A DNA stretch of 64,000 nucleotides, taken from NCBI RefSeq assembly GCF_028288185.1, contig NZ_JAQBOF010000040.1:186001-250000 (forward strand), written 5' to 3'. The first letter of the stretch is position 1. Each line of letters begins with the position of its first letter. The stretch is from Mucilaginibacter sp. GTDB taxonomy: Bacteria; Bacteroidota; Bacteroidia; Sphingobacteriales; Sphingobacteriaceae. Under the pieces are notes generated by a model. That model saw only the letters and a list, made by a program, of their open reading frames with translations, searched no databases and had not been told where the DNA came from. The position numbers were made by a program, and so were the translations under genes. Shown here piece after piece: positions 29,544 through 38,841 of this stretch.

Positions 29544-30982
29544 TATTTTTGTTTGTAAGCTACAGGAAGCGAGTCGGCCTTAAAGGCTTGCAGGCTGCCG
29601 CTAATAAATTTATTGCCTGGGATGGCAAACAGGTTTTGCACCGCTACAGAGCAATTATCAAACTTTACGTTTTTTAGTAACAACGCATTATTATATGCGA
29701 TGATACCGGTCTTAAAGTTTTTGATGGTTAAGCTATCCAGCATCACCAATTTACATTGTTGAGCAAGATTAAATGCAGCACCGTTATAACCGCTATCGGC
29801 AACCATCTCAACCTTCCCTTTGGCTTTTATAAATAGTGTATCGCGTTTTATTAGCATGGCGCGACTAATACTTATTGGCGAAGAAAATACGGTATCAGTA
29901 AGTATAAGCAAGTTCCCCTTCAAGCCATCTATGGCATTTTGTAACTTAATTTCGAGGGCGCTCTGTGGTTTACTGCCCATAGGCGTAACCGCTTTGGCAA
30001 CAACCGTTGTGGTTTGTTTATTTTGCCGGTATTGCCAAATGTTGCCCCCTAAAAAAATAAGAGCTAAAAAGGCTAATAGCGCTACTGTTATTCCTTTACT
30101 TTTTTGCGGCATTAGTTCGGTGTTGTCATGTTGTGTAATCGGCGTATGTGCTATAACCGTGTCAGCAGCTATCGGCAGTTCATTTTTTTTTTGATTAGCG
30201 GCCGGCATGGTGGCATCATGTTTTAGGGCTTGCTTATCGTTTTTCACTAAAACCACCGTAATGTTATCCTTGCCTCCCTTGGTATTTGCAGCATTAATTA
30301 GCTGGTAGCACTTATCTTTTAGCGAAGATCCGTCTGGTGTGATTATCGCGGCAATATCAGAGCTTGTAACCATATCGGTTAAGCCATCGCTGCAAAGCAA
30401 CAGCATATCGCCCGGCAAGAAAGGCGATTGTCCCGTTTCGATATAATCGCTGTCTTTAGCCAGGTTGGCTTCAAACCCCAGCGCCTTGTTAATTTCGTTT
30501 CGTTTGGGATGCGTCATAGCCTCTTCCTCGGTTATCCGGCGCGATTCTTCTAAAAAACCAACAAATGATTGGTCGTGTGATATCTTGATCAATGAATTAT
30601 CGCGCAGCAGGTACAACCGTGTATCGCCTATATGTGCGTAATAAAACTGGTTGCGTTCAATATCTACCAGGGCAAGTGTAGCAACACAGGCCATGCTATC
30701 GTGTTCTTTAACGCGACTCTTCTCGTCCAGTATCTTTTGGTTGGCCTGGTTAAAACAATCTATCATTATCGGGATGATCTCGCCGGCTGGTTTGCTTAAC
30801 CGTTGCAGTATGGCCTCGCGAGCCAGTTCGGCCGCAATTTCGCCACCCGAATAGCCGCCAACGCCATCAATAACACAGGCAATAATAAATTTACTGCCGA
30901 CAGTAGCCTGCGCAATAAACGTATCCTCATTATTCTTTCTTTCCTTACCGGTATCGGTTAGCCCGTAAAACTGATCAGCCAT
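29543..30982 (-). CDS. PP2C-family Ser/Thr phosphatase with TM and C-terminal extracytoplasmic region
   Basis: MADQFYGLTDTGKERKNNEDTF, CVIDGVGGYSGGE, AHIGDTRLYLL, LLCSDGLTDMV, GGKDNITVVLV. ATG chosen over the upstream TTG of the ORF track. Confidence 0.92.
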   Translation of the reverse strand: MADQFYGLTDTGKERKNNEDTFIAQATVGSKFIIACVIDGVGGYSGGEIAAELAREAILQRLSKPAGEIIPIMIDCFNQANQKILDEKSRVKEHDSMACVATLALVDIERNQFYYAHIGDTRLYLLRDNSLIKISHDQSFVGFLEESRRITEEEAMTHPKRNEINKALGFEANLAKDSDYIETGQSPFLPGDMLLLCSDGLTDMVTSSDIAAIITPDGSSLKDKCYQLINAANTKGGKDNITVVLVKNDKQALKHDATMPAANQKKNELPIAADTVIAHTPITQHDNTELMPQKSKGITVALLAFLALIFLGGNIWQYRQNKQTTTVVAKAVTPMGSKPQSALEIKLQNAIDGLKGNLLILTDTVFSSPISISRAMLIKRDTLFIKAKGKVEMVADSGYNGAAFNLAQQCKLVMLDSLTIKNFKTGIIAYNNALLLKNVKFDNCSVAVQNLFAIPGNKFISGSLQAFKADSLPVAYKQK

Positions 30983-31076
30983 TGTTTCGTCGTGAATTTT
31001 TGATATCAAAAAAATGAGTAGCTAATAATATAACAACAATAACCAACAAGCCTGCCGATAGTATTTGTGACATCAT
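30975..31076 (-). CDS. 33-aa single-TM micro-ORF (not in supplied ORF track)
   Basis: MMSQILSAGLLVIVVILLATHFFDIKNSRRNNG*. ATG lies 4 nt after the upstream FHA stop; its TGA overlaps the PP2C ATG (ATGGCTGA). Confidence 0.6.
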   Translation of the reverse strand: MMSQILSAGLLVIVVILLATHFFDIKNSRRNNG

Positions 31077-31080
31077 ACCC

Positions 31081-32031
31081 TTATGATTTAAATATATTAA
31101 CACCTACTATGCCGTTAAGCAATATCCTTGAGTTTACAGGCAACTCGACCCACGATGGCGAATTAATATCGCTTTTCTCCACCTCATTCTCATTTAAAAT
31201 GGTGCGCTCGCCAAACGAGGCCAGGTAAAATTTCCCGTCGGATTTGTTTAACCTAATCTGCAAATGCGGCGTATTTACCCACTCGGTTGGTATTTTAAAG
31301 ATATTTGATTCTTCGCGCGTTTCTTCATCGCCCGATATGATGACCTCATCGTCCTTCATGATAAATTCAACCTTTTTGCCGGCAAACTGCTTTTCGGGCA
31401 AGATGGTCTCAAAACGTGCAAAGGTTTTTTTGCGATCATCGACCGGCGCATTCTCATCATATTCCAGGTCATCGATATAAGGTAATTCATAATAGCCTTC
31501 ACTGTAATAATTAAAACCTTTCAACACATCCTGGCTTACATCAAATGTTTGAGCTATACCTGTTTGTCGGGGTATGAAAGTCACCCTTAAATTCTCTTCT
31601 TTTTTTGCACTGCCCGGCAATAGTTTACCCATAAAACCGATATCTCCGCGGGCGTAATCAGGATGAGATACCAAACGGAACACCCATTTAGAACTTGATG
31701 GTACCACCGTTTTACCTGCTGCACGGTATTGTTTTAGCTGCTCATAAAACTTTTTTACCGTTTCATTTACGATCAGCCCGAATATGCCCTGTTTGTTGTT
31801 CATAAACTCTTGATAATCATCAGAGTTAAAGCTAATAATATATTCGTGGTAAAATACAATACGGTCGGCAAATGATAGCTGGCGAATGGAATCGTTGAAT
31901 TTATCCATTACATAATTGTAAACATCATCAGGTGTAAGTAACGATTGTTTCTTTTTTCCACTAATGTTTTCGCTGGTTAAAAACCAGTCCTGTAGTCCGA
32001 TACGTTGCCAGATAGAGGTCTTGGGGTCCAT
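31081..32031 (-). CDS. FHA-like domain protein of the kinase locus
   Basis: C-terminal LQIRLNKSDGKFYLASFGERTILNENEVEKSD...RILLNGIVGVNIF resembles a divergent FHA; sits in the kinase/phosphatase operon. Confidence 0.6.
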   Translation of the reverse strand: MDPKTSIWQRIGLQDWFLTSENISGKKKQSLLTPDDVYNYVMDKFNDSIRQLSFADRIVFYHEYIISFNSDDYQEFMNNKQGIFGLIVNETVKKFYEQLKQYRAAGKTVVPSSSKWVFRLVSHPDYARGDIGFMGKLLPGSAKKEENLRVTFIPRQTGIAQTFDVSQDVLKGFNYYSEGYYELPYIDDLEYDENAPVDDRKKTFARFETILPEKQFAGKKVEFIMKDDEVIISGDEETREESNIFKIPTEWVNTPHLQIRLNKSDGKFYLASFGERTILNENEVEKSDINSPSWVELPVNSRILLNGIVGVNIFKS

Positions 32032-32121
32032 GTAATTAATATGAGGGGGTTAATGTGCTTTGAATAACATAATTACCAGCCCGGATGTTTTAAACTGATA
32101 ATCATTAATTAGCTAATTAAT

Positions 32122-33447
32122 TTATTGTGTATCTGATGTATCTACCATAGTAGTATCCGGCTCATATCGGTTCTTTTTTGATTTTTGTATTTCTTCGTTA
32201 ATGGTGGCTCGGGTTATTGAATCGGCAATACGTTTTCTCTCCTTGCCTAAGGCCCGGTTTTTTAGTTGGTTTTCGGTTATGCTATCGGTATGCCTTGCAG
32301 CAGTATCTGTTACAGGGGTTAAAGTCGTGTTGTTTTGATTTGCAGGATTTTTAAATAACGAGTAACCCGTATATCCCATAAAACCCATCAGTAATAACAT
32401 CAATATGGCAAAAACCGGTTTCGACATCCGGATCATATTACTTTGCCCGGGCTGGTAAGCAGCAACCGATTCAACAACAGCTTGCGGTTCTTGTTGCAGT
32501 ACAACACCTTCAACCTTTAAGCTATCATTTAATTTTATGTTGGCGATGCTGTGCTGTATAATAGCATCGTGCAACTCCATACCATTGGCATACCGGTTCT
32601 CCGGCAATTTCTCCAGGCATTTGTAGGTAAGGTTAAGCAGCCATTGGGGCACATCCATTTCCTGCTCCTTTTGTTTTTTTGGCCATCCGGTGGGCAGGTT
32701 TTTCTTCCTCAGTTTTAAAATATCTGGTACCGGCGACTCCATGTGAGCTACCATCACCGTATTTCGGGCGGTTTCGCCGTTATCTGCCAGTGGGAACGGA
32801 ACCGTGCCGGCCAATAACTCAAATAATATTACTCCGTAGCTGTAAATATCTGTTTGGGGCAACATTTTGCCTTCATTCTGTTCGGGCGCCATAAATTCAA
32901 TAGCGCCGGCATGGCGCATACTGCTTCGGCGTTCCTCGTCTGACATGATGGACAAACCAAAATCCAACAACACATAGTTGCCCGAGTGCACATTAAACTT
33001 TACGTTATTGCTTTTAATATCGCCATGCTTAACCCCTACGTTATGGCAATGTTCTAACGCGCAAGCCAACTGATCGGCCAGTTTAACTACTTGTTTCAGG
33101 GTAAATATTTTATCGTTAGGTGGCGATATTAGTTCGCCCAAGTCTGGCCCTTCTATAAATTCCATTTCGATAAATGGAAAAGCCCCGCTTTCTGTAATTC
33201 CAGAGTTAAGTATTTTTACAACATTTGGGTTGGGTATCTCATTTACTTTTTTTAGTTTATCAACCTCATTAAGGAAATTTCGGTAATTTTTATCATCTGG
33301 GCTTTCTGATTGGATAGGTGTGGGCAGAAGTTTAACGGCGGTAATAATAGGCCCGATCCGGCGTCCTTTATAAACAGAGCCCTGTCCGCCCGTTCGCAAT
33401 GCTCCCATGTTCTCAAGGCCTTCGGTTATAGTAAATACTTTACTCAT
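32122..33447 (-). CDS. Ser/Thr protein kinase (paralog of 23313..24605)
   Basis: Near-identical N-terminal kinase domain (MSKVFTITEGLENMGALRTGGQGSVYKGRRIGP..., HGDIKSNN, DFGLS); TM FAILMLLLMGFMGYTGYSLF; divergent C-tail. Confidence 0.9.
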   Translation of the reverse strand: MSKVFTITEGLENMGALRTGGQGSVYKGRRIGPIITAVKLLPTPIQSESPDDKNYRNFLNEVDKLKKVNEIPNPNVVKILNSGITESGAFPFIEMEFIEGPDLGELISPPNDKIFTLKQVVKLADQLACALEHCHNVGVKHGDIKSNNVKFNVHSGNYVLLDFGLSIMSDEERRSSMRHAGAIEFMAPEQNEGKMLPQTDIYSYGVILFELLAGTVPFPLADNGETARNTVMVAHMESPVPDILKLRKKNLPTGWPKKQKEQEMDVPQWLLNLTYKCLEKLPENRYANGMELHDAIIQHSIANIKLNDSLKVEGVVLQQEPQAVVESVAAYQPGQSNMIRMSKPVFAILMLLLMGFMGYTGYSLFKNPANQNNTTLTPVTDTAARHTDSITENQLKNRALGKERKRIADSITRATINEEIQKSKKNRYEPDTTMVDTSDTQ

Positions 33448-33604
33448 GCGTTAATAGCGTTATTGTCCTTAATGGCTAACAAATAATTCGGAGTTTAGTT
33501 TAGTTAATAGCTAACAAAGTGTGAAAGAGGTGCCTGTAATTAAAGTATCGGCATTAAAAAGAGAATCATAGCACTTTTTTATACCCCGTTTAAATTTTAT
33601 GGTA

Positions 33605-33641
33605 TAAAAAATGCCCTTATTACCAAATAAGGGCATTTTTA
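33605..33641. terminator. Intrinsic terminator candidate
   Basis: aaaaaatgcccttat-taccaa-ataagggcattttta. Confidence 0.75.
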
Positions 33642-33654
33642 TTAATCTTATGGC

Positions 33655-33674
33655 GAGAGGGAGGGATTCGAACC
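33655..33674. repeat. tRNA 3'-end fragment / putative att-like direct repeat copy 1
   Basis: gagagggagggattcgaacc, identical over 20 bp and in the same orientation to the 3' end of the tRNA-Ser at 56298..56385; no tRNA body here. Confidence 0.6.
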
Positions 33675-33911
33675 TATTTTAATTCGTGATAATTTATTTT
33701 GTAAAAAATTTGTTTTAACTGTATTTTTAACACATTTGATTAAATAAACCAAAGCTGACTAAACGTATATTACAAAAAATATGCTACCATATTTGCTACC
33801 TAATTATTTGACAAAAATTAAATCTGAGGAATTTCATGTATGACTATTTAATTGGTTAATCAAATTTAGCGTGGTTTTTCGCCCAGAAAACACCCAATAT
33901 CATATCACAAC

Positions 33912-33925
33912 GTGATTGGCGTCAT
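33912..33925. promoter_or_regulatory. CRP/FNR-like palindrome (gTGAttggcgTCAt)
   Basis: TGA-N6-TCA centred about 64 bp upstream of the USP start at 33982. Confidence 0.45.
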
Positions 33926-33981
33926 TATTTTGAAACGGTAGGATAACGATTTTTACTATGTAAAAGTAAATTATCAAAACC

Positions 33982-34842
33982 ATGAAAAAACTATTGATCG
34001 CCACCGACTTTTCTTCCAATGCAAGGCATGCGGCTGAATATGGTTATCTGCTTGCCAAACAATTAAAAGCGGGTATTTTCCTTTGTAATACTATAACTAT
34101 ACCTGTAGAAATACCTATGGCAGGCTGGGCGACCTGGCCACAGGATCAGGGTGAATTACTATTGGAAGATTCTACTGAAGAATTAAAACGTTTAAAGGCC
34201 CATCTGGAACATACTGATCATTCCACAAGCTTCAGGCCACCGGTAGATTATTTAAACGAAGCCGGAACAGTAAGGCAAACGGTAAACGAAGCAGTAGCCA
34301 AGCAAAAAGTTGATTTGATAGTGGCCGGATCACATGATCCCGACAGGCTGGGTACTTTTTTATTAGGAAATCATATGCACGAATTGATCGAGTTCACTAT
34401 TAAGCCTTTGTTGATCATTCCTAATACAGCTAAGTTTACCCCGATCAAGAAAATAGCTTTTGCCACAGACCTGGAGAATCCTGAAAATGACCTGAAACAT
34501 TTTTATGAGTTGATAGAATTTGCTCGGCGATTAGATGCTGAAATTCTGCTTACGCATATTTATAAGAACGAAGATCATTTATTAAATTTTGAAAAGGGTA
34601 TTGAAAAATTCTTGTTAGAGATCTCCAATAAAGCTAACTATCCACAAATTTTTTACCGCGTCATTAAACACGATAAGGTAGAGATGGGTCTGGATTGGCT
34701 TTGTGAACAAGGCCACATTGATATGCTGGCTATGGTGCATAGGCCGCATGATTTTTTAGATAGTATTTTAAAAGGCAGTCATACTAAAAAGATGGCAAAG
34801 CATATTGCTATACCATTGTTAGTCTTTCCTGAAACTAAGTAA
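33982..34842 (+). CDS. Universal stress protein (two USP-like domains)
   Basis: KKLLIATDFSSNARHAAEYGYLLAKQLKA, VDLIVAGSHD; second half KKIAFATDLENPENDLKH. Confidence 0.88.
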   Translation: MKKLLIATDFSSNARHAAEYGYLLAKQLKAGIFLCNTITIPVEIPMAGWATWPQDQGELLLEDSTEELKRLKAHLEHTDHSTSFRPPVDYLNEAGTVRQTVNEAVAKQKVDLIVAGSHDPDRLGTFLLGNHMHELIEFTIKPLLIIPNTAKFTPIKKIAFATDLENPENDLKHFYELIEFARRLDAEILLTHIYKNEDHLLNFEKGIEKFLLEISNKANYPQIFYRVIKHDKVEMGLDWLCEQGHIDMLAMVHRPHDFLDSILKGSHTKKMAKHIAIPLLVFPETK

Positions 34843-34851
34843 TTAATTTTT

Positions 34852-35049
34852 ATGACAGATCAGGAATTTGCGATAGCTTATCTTAAAGCGGTTCAAAAAA
34901 AGCACGCTTCTTATTTTGAAGAAAGCAATATGAATATTATGAAGTGTGTAAGAATAATAGGAGATAACCTTGTAAGTGTTCATATTATAAATAAATCTCT
35001 CCCGGCCGAAATACAATACGATATTGAGGAAATGTTTTGGCAACACTAA
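34852..35049 (+). CDS. Small hypothetical protein (65 aa)
   Basis: Starts 10 nt after the USP stop, same strand; no recognised domain. Confidence 0.5.
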   Translation: MTDQEFAIAYLKAVQKKHASYFEESNMNIMKCVRIIGDNLVSVHIINKSLPAEIQYDIEEMFWQH

Positions 35050-35109
35050 TTGACAAAAGTTTAACGGAATGTATTGATCTTATACATTCCGGTTAAAATT
35101 TGTTTTTAC

Positions 35110-36897
35110 TTAGTCTGTTATAACAATAGTGTTGAGTTTGTTTTCAGATGTTGTTAACGCCAGGAATAAATCTTCCATATTAAAAGTTGCCTGCCAGGGT
35201 AGTTTTTCAAAAAGCGTTTTGTAATAATTTAATCCTTCCTGTAATTGCATTTTAAATTTATGCAGGCTTTTTTTCTTCTTTTCGGTAAGGTCTTTAAAAT
35301 GGTTTTGGATGTCTGTTTTAAGGTAGTCTATATAAAGATCTATTTCTTTTATAAAGATATTTGGGCGCTGCACCGTTTTTAAAAGGTCGATTTTGCCATA
35401 TATATGCATTACCATTTCTTCGAGCGAATAAATTCTGCTAAAGTAGGTTAGGTTAGGGCCAGGGCATATGGCAACTGCTTTGCTTTCTTTGCGTTTTACT
35501 ATGTCATACTTAATATAGGTTGATGAGCATAAACCTTCGCAAAGACAGATTTTTTCGGTTATGGCATTAAATTGCTCCTCGTATTCTTCTTGTGGCAAAG
35601 CCAATCCTTGGATCTGCTTTATTTTTAGATTTTGATATTCTCTTGAGGCGGTACAGATGGGTTTCTCGGTAAACTCGGTATTGGTACATAAATATTTTTT
35701 GGTGCAGGGGCTGCCGGGTCGGCCTTTTTCCAGGCGTTCTAATCTTTGGGTTTCCGCACTGCTTTGTTTAAAATTATTAAATAATATGCCTAATGGTGAT
35801 GCACCGCTTAAATAAAAATCAGCTTCAGTGGCATTGGTTAACTGGGTTAAAGTTTGGTCATCAACATTAGTTACTTCGGGTACTAATAAAAAAGGGCTTC
35901 CCCAACCAGTTCCGTCAAGCTGGTAGTAATCCATCATGAAGTCGTTTTCCTCCGAAGTACCTATGCCGCCTTGCACGCTTATGCGTTGTGCAGGGATAGG
36001 CAGTAATTCTAATCTCTTTTGCAACATAGCCGGTTTATAAAGCTCGAAAAGTTCATCGACCATCGTTTCTCTTTTTTGCTTAAACTCCTCCAGTATGGGG
36101 CCTAATAAATAGCCCTCAGTCGCAAAAGCATGCCCTCCGCAATTTAAACCGGACTCTACCCGAAACTCTGACACCCATAATCCTTTTTTAGCCAAAAACT
36201 TAGCCTGTATTAATGCCGAACGGAAATCACTCACTTTTAAAATAATTTTTTTACTAAACTTACCTTCGCTGTCTGGCAAAAAGCAATCAAAATTTTCAAG
36301 GTAACTATATAAACGCGGGTTCATGCCGGCTGATAAGACAACTGATGATTGAAGATTGCTCTCGGCGAACCCGCGCAAAGCGGCAAGCGCGTCTGTGTTT
36401 TCATCGCCTAAATATTCTCCATCGGCATTAAAGTTCATCTTATCTACCTTAGCCATAATGTTAACATCAATAGAGCCAACCTTAATGCTACGGCGCAGTA
36501 TGTTTTGAAAAATTGTTTTACGCTCACCATCCGGATAATCCATCATTAATTCATAGCCCTGTTTTAGTTGAGAGCCATCAGGCAACAATTCAAAGTACCG
36601 GCACAGATCATTGTTGAGTACAAAAGGGAGCTTTTTTAGCTCGGCAACTTGTTGGCTAACCAAGCTCTCAACCAAGTTTAAATAAGCTGTTATGCGCCTC
36701 GCCCGTGCGTTATCTGCCGATTTTGGTATGGCAATATATTCAATGCCATTTTGTTTGGCGTGATATTCCCTTATGCGCTCAACCAACTCATCATCAACAA
36801 TAGAAATCGCAGACGAGATGCCGTACCTGGCAACTTTTAATGGCGTATCGATGGAAAAACCTAATCCTAATACCGGGATATGAAATGTATGGCTCAT
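35110..36897 (-). CDS. Uncharacterised 595-aa protein, possible flavin-type TIM barrel with Cys-rich C-terminal region
   Basis: GLNCGGHAFATEG and RISVQGGIGTSEEN are reminiscent of NPD/IMPDH-like barrels. C-terminal CTKKYLC...ICTAS...ICLCEGLC...AICPGPN. Confidence 0.6.
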   Translation of the reverse strand: MSHTFHIPVLGLGFSIDTPLKVARYGISSAISIVDDELVERIREYHAKQNGIEYIAIPKSADNARARRITAYLNLVESLVSQQVAELKKLPFVLNNDLCRYFELLPDGSQLKQGYELMMDYPDGERKTIFQNILRRSIKVGSIDVNIMAKVDKMNFNADGEYLGDENTDALAALRGFAESNLQSSVVLSAGMNPRLYSYLENFDCFLPDSEGKFSKKIILKVSDFRSALIQAKFLAKKGLWVSEFRVESGLNCGGHAFATEGYLLGPILEEFKQKRETMVDELFELYKPAMLQKRLELLPIPAQRISVQGGIGTSEENDFMMDYYQLDGTGWGSPFLLVPEVTNVDDQTLTQLTNATEADFYLSGASPLGILFNNFKQSSAETQRLERLEKGRPGSPCTKKYLCTNTEFTEKPICTASREYQNLKIKQIQGLALPQEEYEEQFNAITEKICLCEGLCSSTYIKYDIVKRKESKAVAICPGPNLTYFSRIYSLEEMVMHIYGKIDLLKTVQRPNIFIKEIDLYIDYLKTDIQNHFKDLTEKKKKSLHKFKMQLQEGLNYYKTLFEKLPWQATFNMEDLFLALTTSENKLNTIVITD

Positions 36898-36943
36898 AGT
36901 AATAATTTATAGGCCCAAAACTACAACCATTAAAAGCCCCGAA

Positions 36944-36961
36944 AATTGACGAGCGTCATAT
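36944..36961. promoter_or_regulatory. CRP/FNR-like palindrome (aatTGAcgagcgTCAtat)
   Basis: TGA-N6-TCA centred about 55 bp upstream of the minus-strand start at 36897. Confidence 0.45.
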
Positions 36962-36986
36962 TTCGAATTATTTATTACTGTCGATT

Positions 36987-37005
36987 TGATGACCCAGATC
37001 ATTTT
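36987..37005. promoter_or_regulatory. CRP/FNR-like palindrome (TGAcccagaTCAttttt)
   Basis: TGA-N6-TCA centred about 80 bp upstream of the plus-strand start at 37075. Confidence 0.45.
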
Positions 37006-37074
37006 TAAGGCGTATCGCCATCATTTAATAGACACAGTTTATTACTGAGTTTTACCTCATCAAACACTAAGCAA

Positions 37075-37542
37075 ATGGAAGTACTAATAGATAACACTCA
37101 ACTTGATTGCGAATTGCAGGAAATGTACATTATAAGCAGTCACTGGAAAACCGATGTGGATTTTGTAAAAGACGAAATAAGGTTTCTAAAAAACACACTC
37201 AATAAATACAAAACAGGTGTTATGGATGTCGAGCAAATCAGGATAACTCAATTCCAAAAAATTGTCGACCATGAAGAAGGTAAAATACATGAAGCAGAAT
37301 CTAAAATATTCGAATTCCTGGAACTGCTGGGGCCGATAGTTAATCATGCAAAAAACGAGTTCGGTTTGGATGTGCTGGGAAAATTTAACGAGTTAGAGAC
37401 AGATATAAAGTCTGTTACAAACTATATTTTATTAGTTAAACGGCTTGTTTTTTTATTTCTTGAAAAAATAATAAATGCCAAAAAACATTATCAGGCCGCA
37501 TTAGCAAACAAAAAGCTATTACCATTAAAATATCAGTTATGA
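37075..37542 (+). CDS. Hypothetical alpha-helical protein (155 aa)
   Basis: Coiled-coil-like composition; 4-nt overlap with the CoA-transferase start. Confidence 0.65.
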   Translation: MEVLIDNTQLDCELQEMYIISSHWKTDVDFVKDEIRFLKNTLNKYKTGVMDVEQIRITQFQKIVDHEEGKIHEAESKIFEFLELLGPIVNHAKNEFGLDVLGKFNELETDIKSVTNYILLVKRLVFLFLEKIINAKKHYQAALANKKLLPLKYQL

Positions 37543-38822
37543 TCGACATTAACTACACAACTGCTGACGAAGCAGTAAAATATATACTACCTGGTAATAG
37601 GGTGTTTATACATGGCGGCGCAGCTACGCCTTCATGCCTGGTACAAGCTATGCAGCAAAGGTGCCCTGAACTTTATAATATTGAACTGGTAAGCATTACC
37701 ACTTTAGGCGATGTGAACTTTGACAAACCCGAGCATAGAAAAACATTTTATTTTAATTCGCTATTTGTTTCGGCTGCTACCCGGTCTGTTGCCAATAGTG
37801 AAGATGGCGATTATGTTCCGGTTTTTTTAAGCCAGATACCTCAACTTTTCCTTAAAAACATATTAACTATAGATGTTGCTCTGATACAGGTATCACCACC
37901 AGACGCTCATGGCTTTTGCTCATTAGGTACATCGGTTGATATTGCACGGTCTGCTGTTGAAATGGCAAAGCATGTAATAGCACAGGTTAACCCTTTAATG
38001 CCACGTACACATGGCCAGGGCTATATCCATATCAAAAAAATTGATGCAATGGTATGGCATAAATCCGAACTGCCGGAAGTTGATTACTCGACAGACGTTA
38101 GCGATGCGGTTAAGAAAATCGGTTACAATGTTGCGTCCTTAGTTGAAGACGGTGCAACATTACAATTAGGTATTGGAAGTATACCAGACCAGGTTTTAAA
38201 TAATTTAACCACACATAAAAACCTGGGCCTTCATACAGAAATGTTTTCTGACGGAATTATTCCGCTGATAGAAAGAGGCATTATTAATAATAGTCAAAAA
38301 AAATTAAACACAGGCCGTTCTGTAACATCTTTTATAACCGGCACCCGCAAATTGTATGATTATGTAAATGATAACCCGGGTATAAGAGTAATGGATATTA
38401 GTTATGTAAACGATACGGGAACCATAAGACAAAACCCGAGGGTTGCAGCTATTAATAGTGCTATAGAAATAGATCTTACCGGGCAAATTTGTTCAGATTC
38501 TATCGGTACTTATCAGTATTCAGGTATAGGAGGCCAAATGGATTTTATACAAGGGGCCGCATTGTCCGAAGGTGGCAAACCCATTATTGCCTTGCCATCG
38601 CAAACAAACAAGGGCATAAGCCGTATAGTGCCATTTTTAAAGGAAGGTGCCGGCGTAGTAACTACACGCGGGCATGTACATTGGGTGGTTACTGAATATG
38701 GCATTGTTAACCTGTTTGGTAAAAGCCTTAAACAACGTGCACAATCATTAATTGAAATAGCTCACCCAAACCACCGTCAAACATTGGAAGAGGCTTTTTA
38801 TAACCGATTTGAAAAAGTGTAA
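37539..38822 (+). CDS. Acetyl-CoA hydrolase/transferase (4-hydroxybutyrate CoA-transferase-like)
   Basis: VFIHGGAATPSCLVQAM, VSPPDAHGFCSLGTSVD, LQLGIGSIPDQVL, LHTEMFSDG, GIGGQMDFIQGAALSEGGKPIIALPS. Confidence 0.9.
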   Translation: MIDINYTTADEAVKYILPGNRVFIHGGAATPSCLVQAMQQRCPELYNIELVSITTLGDVNFDKPEHRKTFYFNSLFVSAATRSVANSEDGDYVPVFLSQIPQLFLKNILTIDVALIQVSPPDAHGFCSLGTSVDIARSAVEMAKHVIAQVNPLMPRTHGQGYIHIKKIDAMVWHKSELPEVDYSTDVSDAVKKIGYNVASLVEDGATLQLGIGSIPDQVLNNLTTHKNLGLHTEMFSDGIIPLIERGIINNSQKKLNTGRSVTSFITGTRKLYDYVNDNPGIRVMDISYVNDTGTIRQNPRVAAINSAIEIDLTGQICSDSIGTYQYSGIGGQMDFIQGAALSEGGKPIIALPSQTNKGISRIVPFLKEGAGVVTTRGHVHWVVTEYGIVNLFGKSLKQRAQSLIEIAHPNHRQTLEEAFYNRFEKV

Positions 38823-38841
38823 ACCCTAAATATCCAAGATC

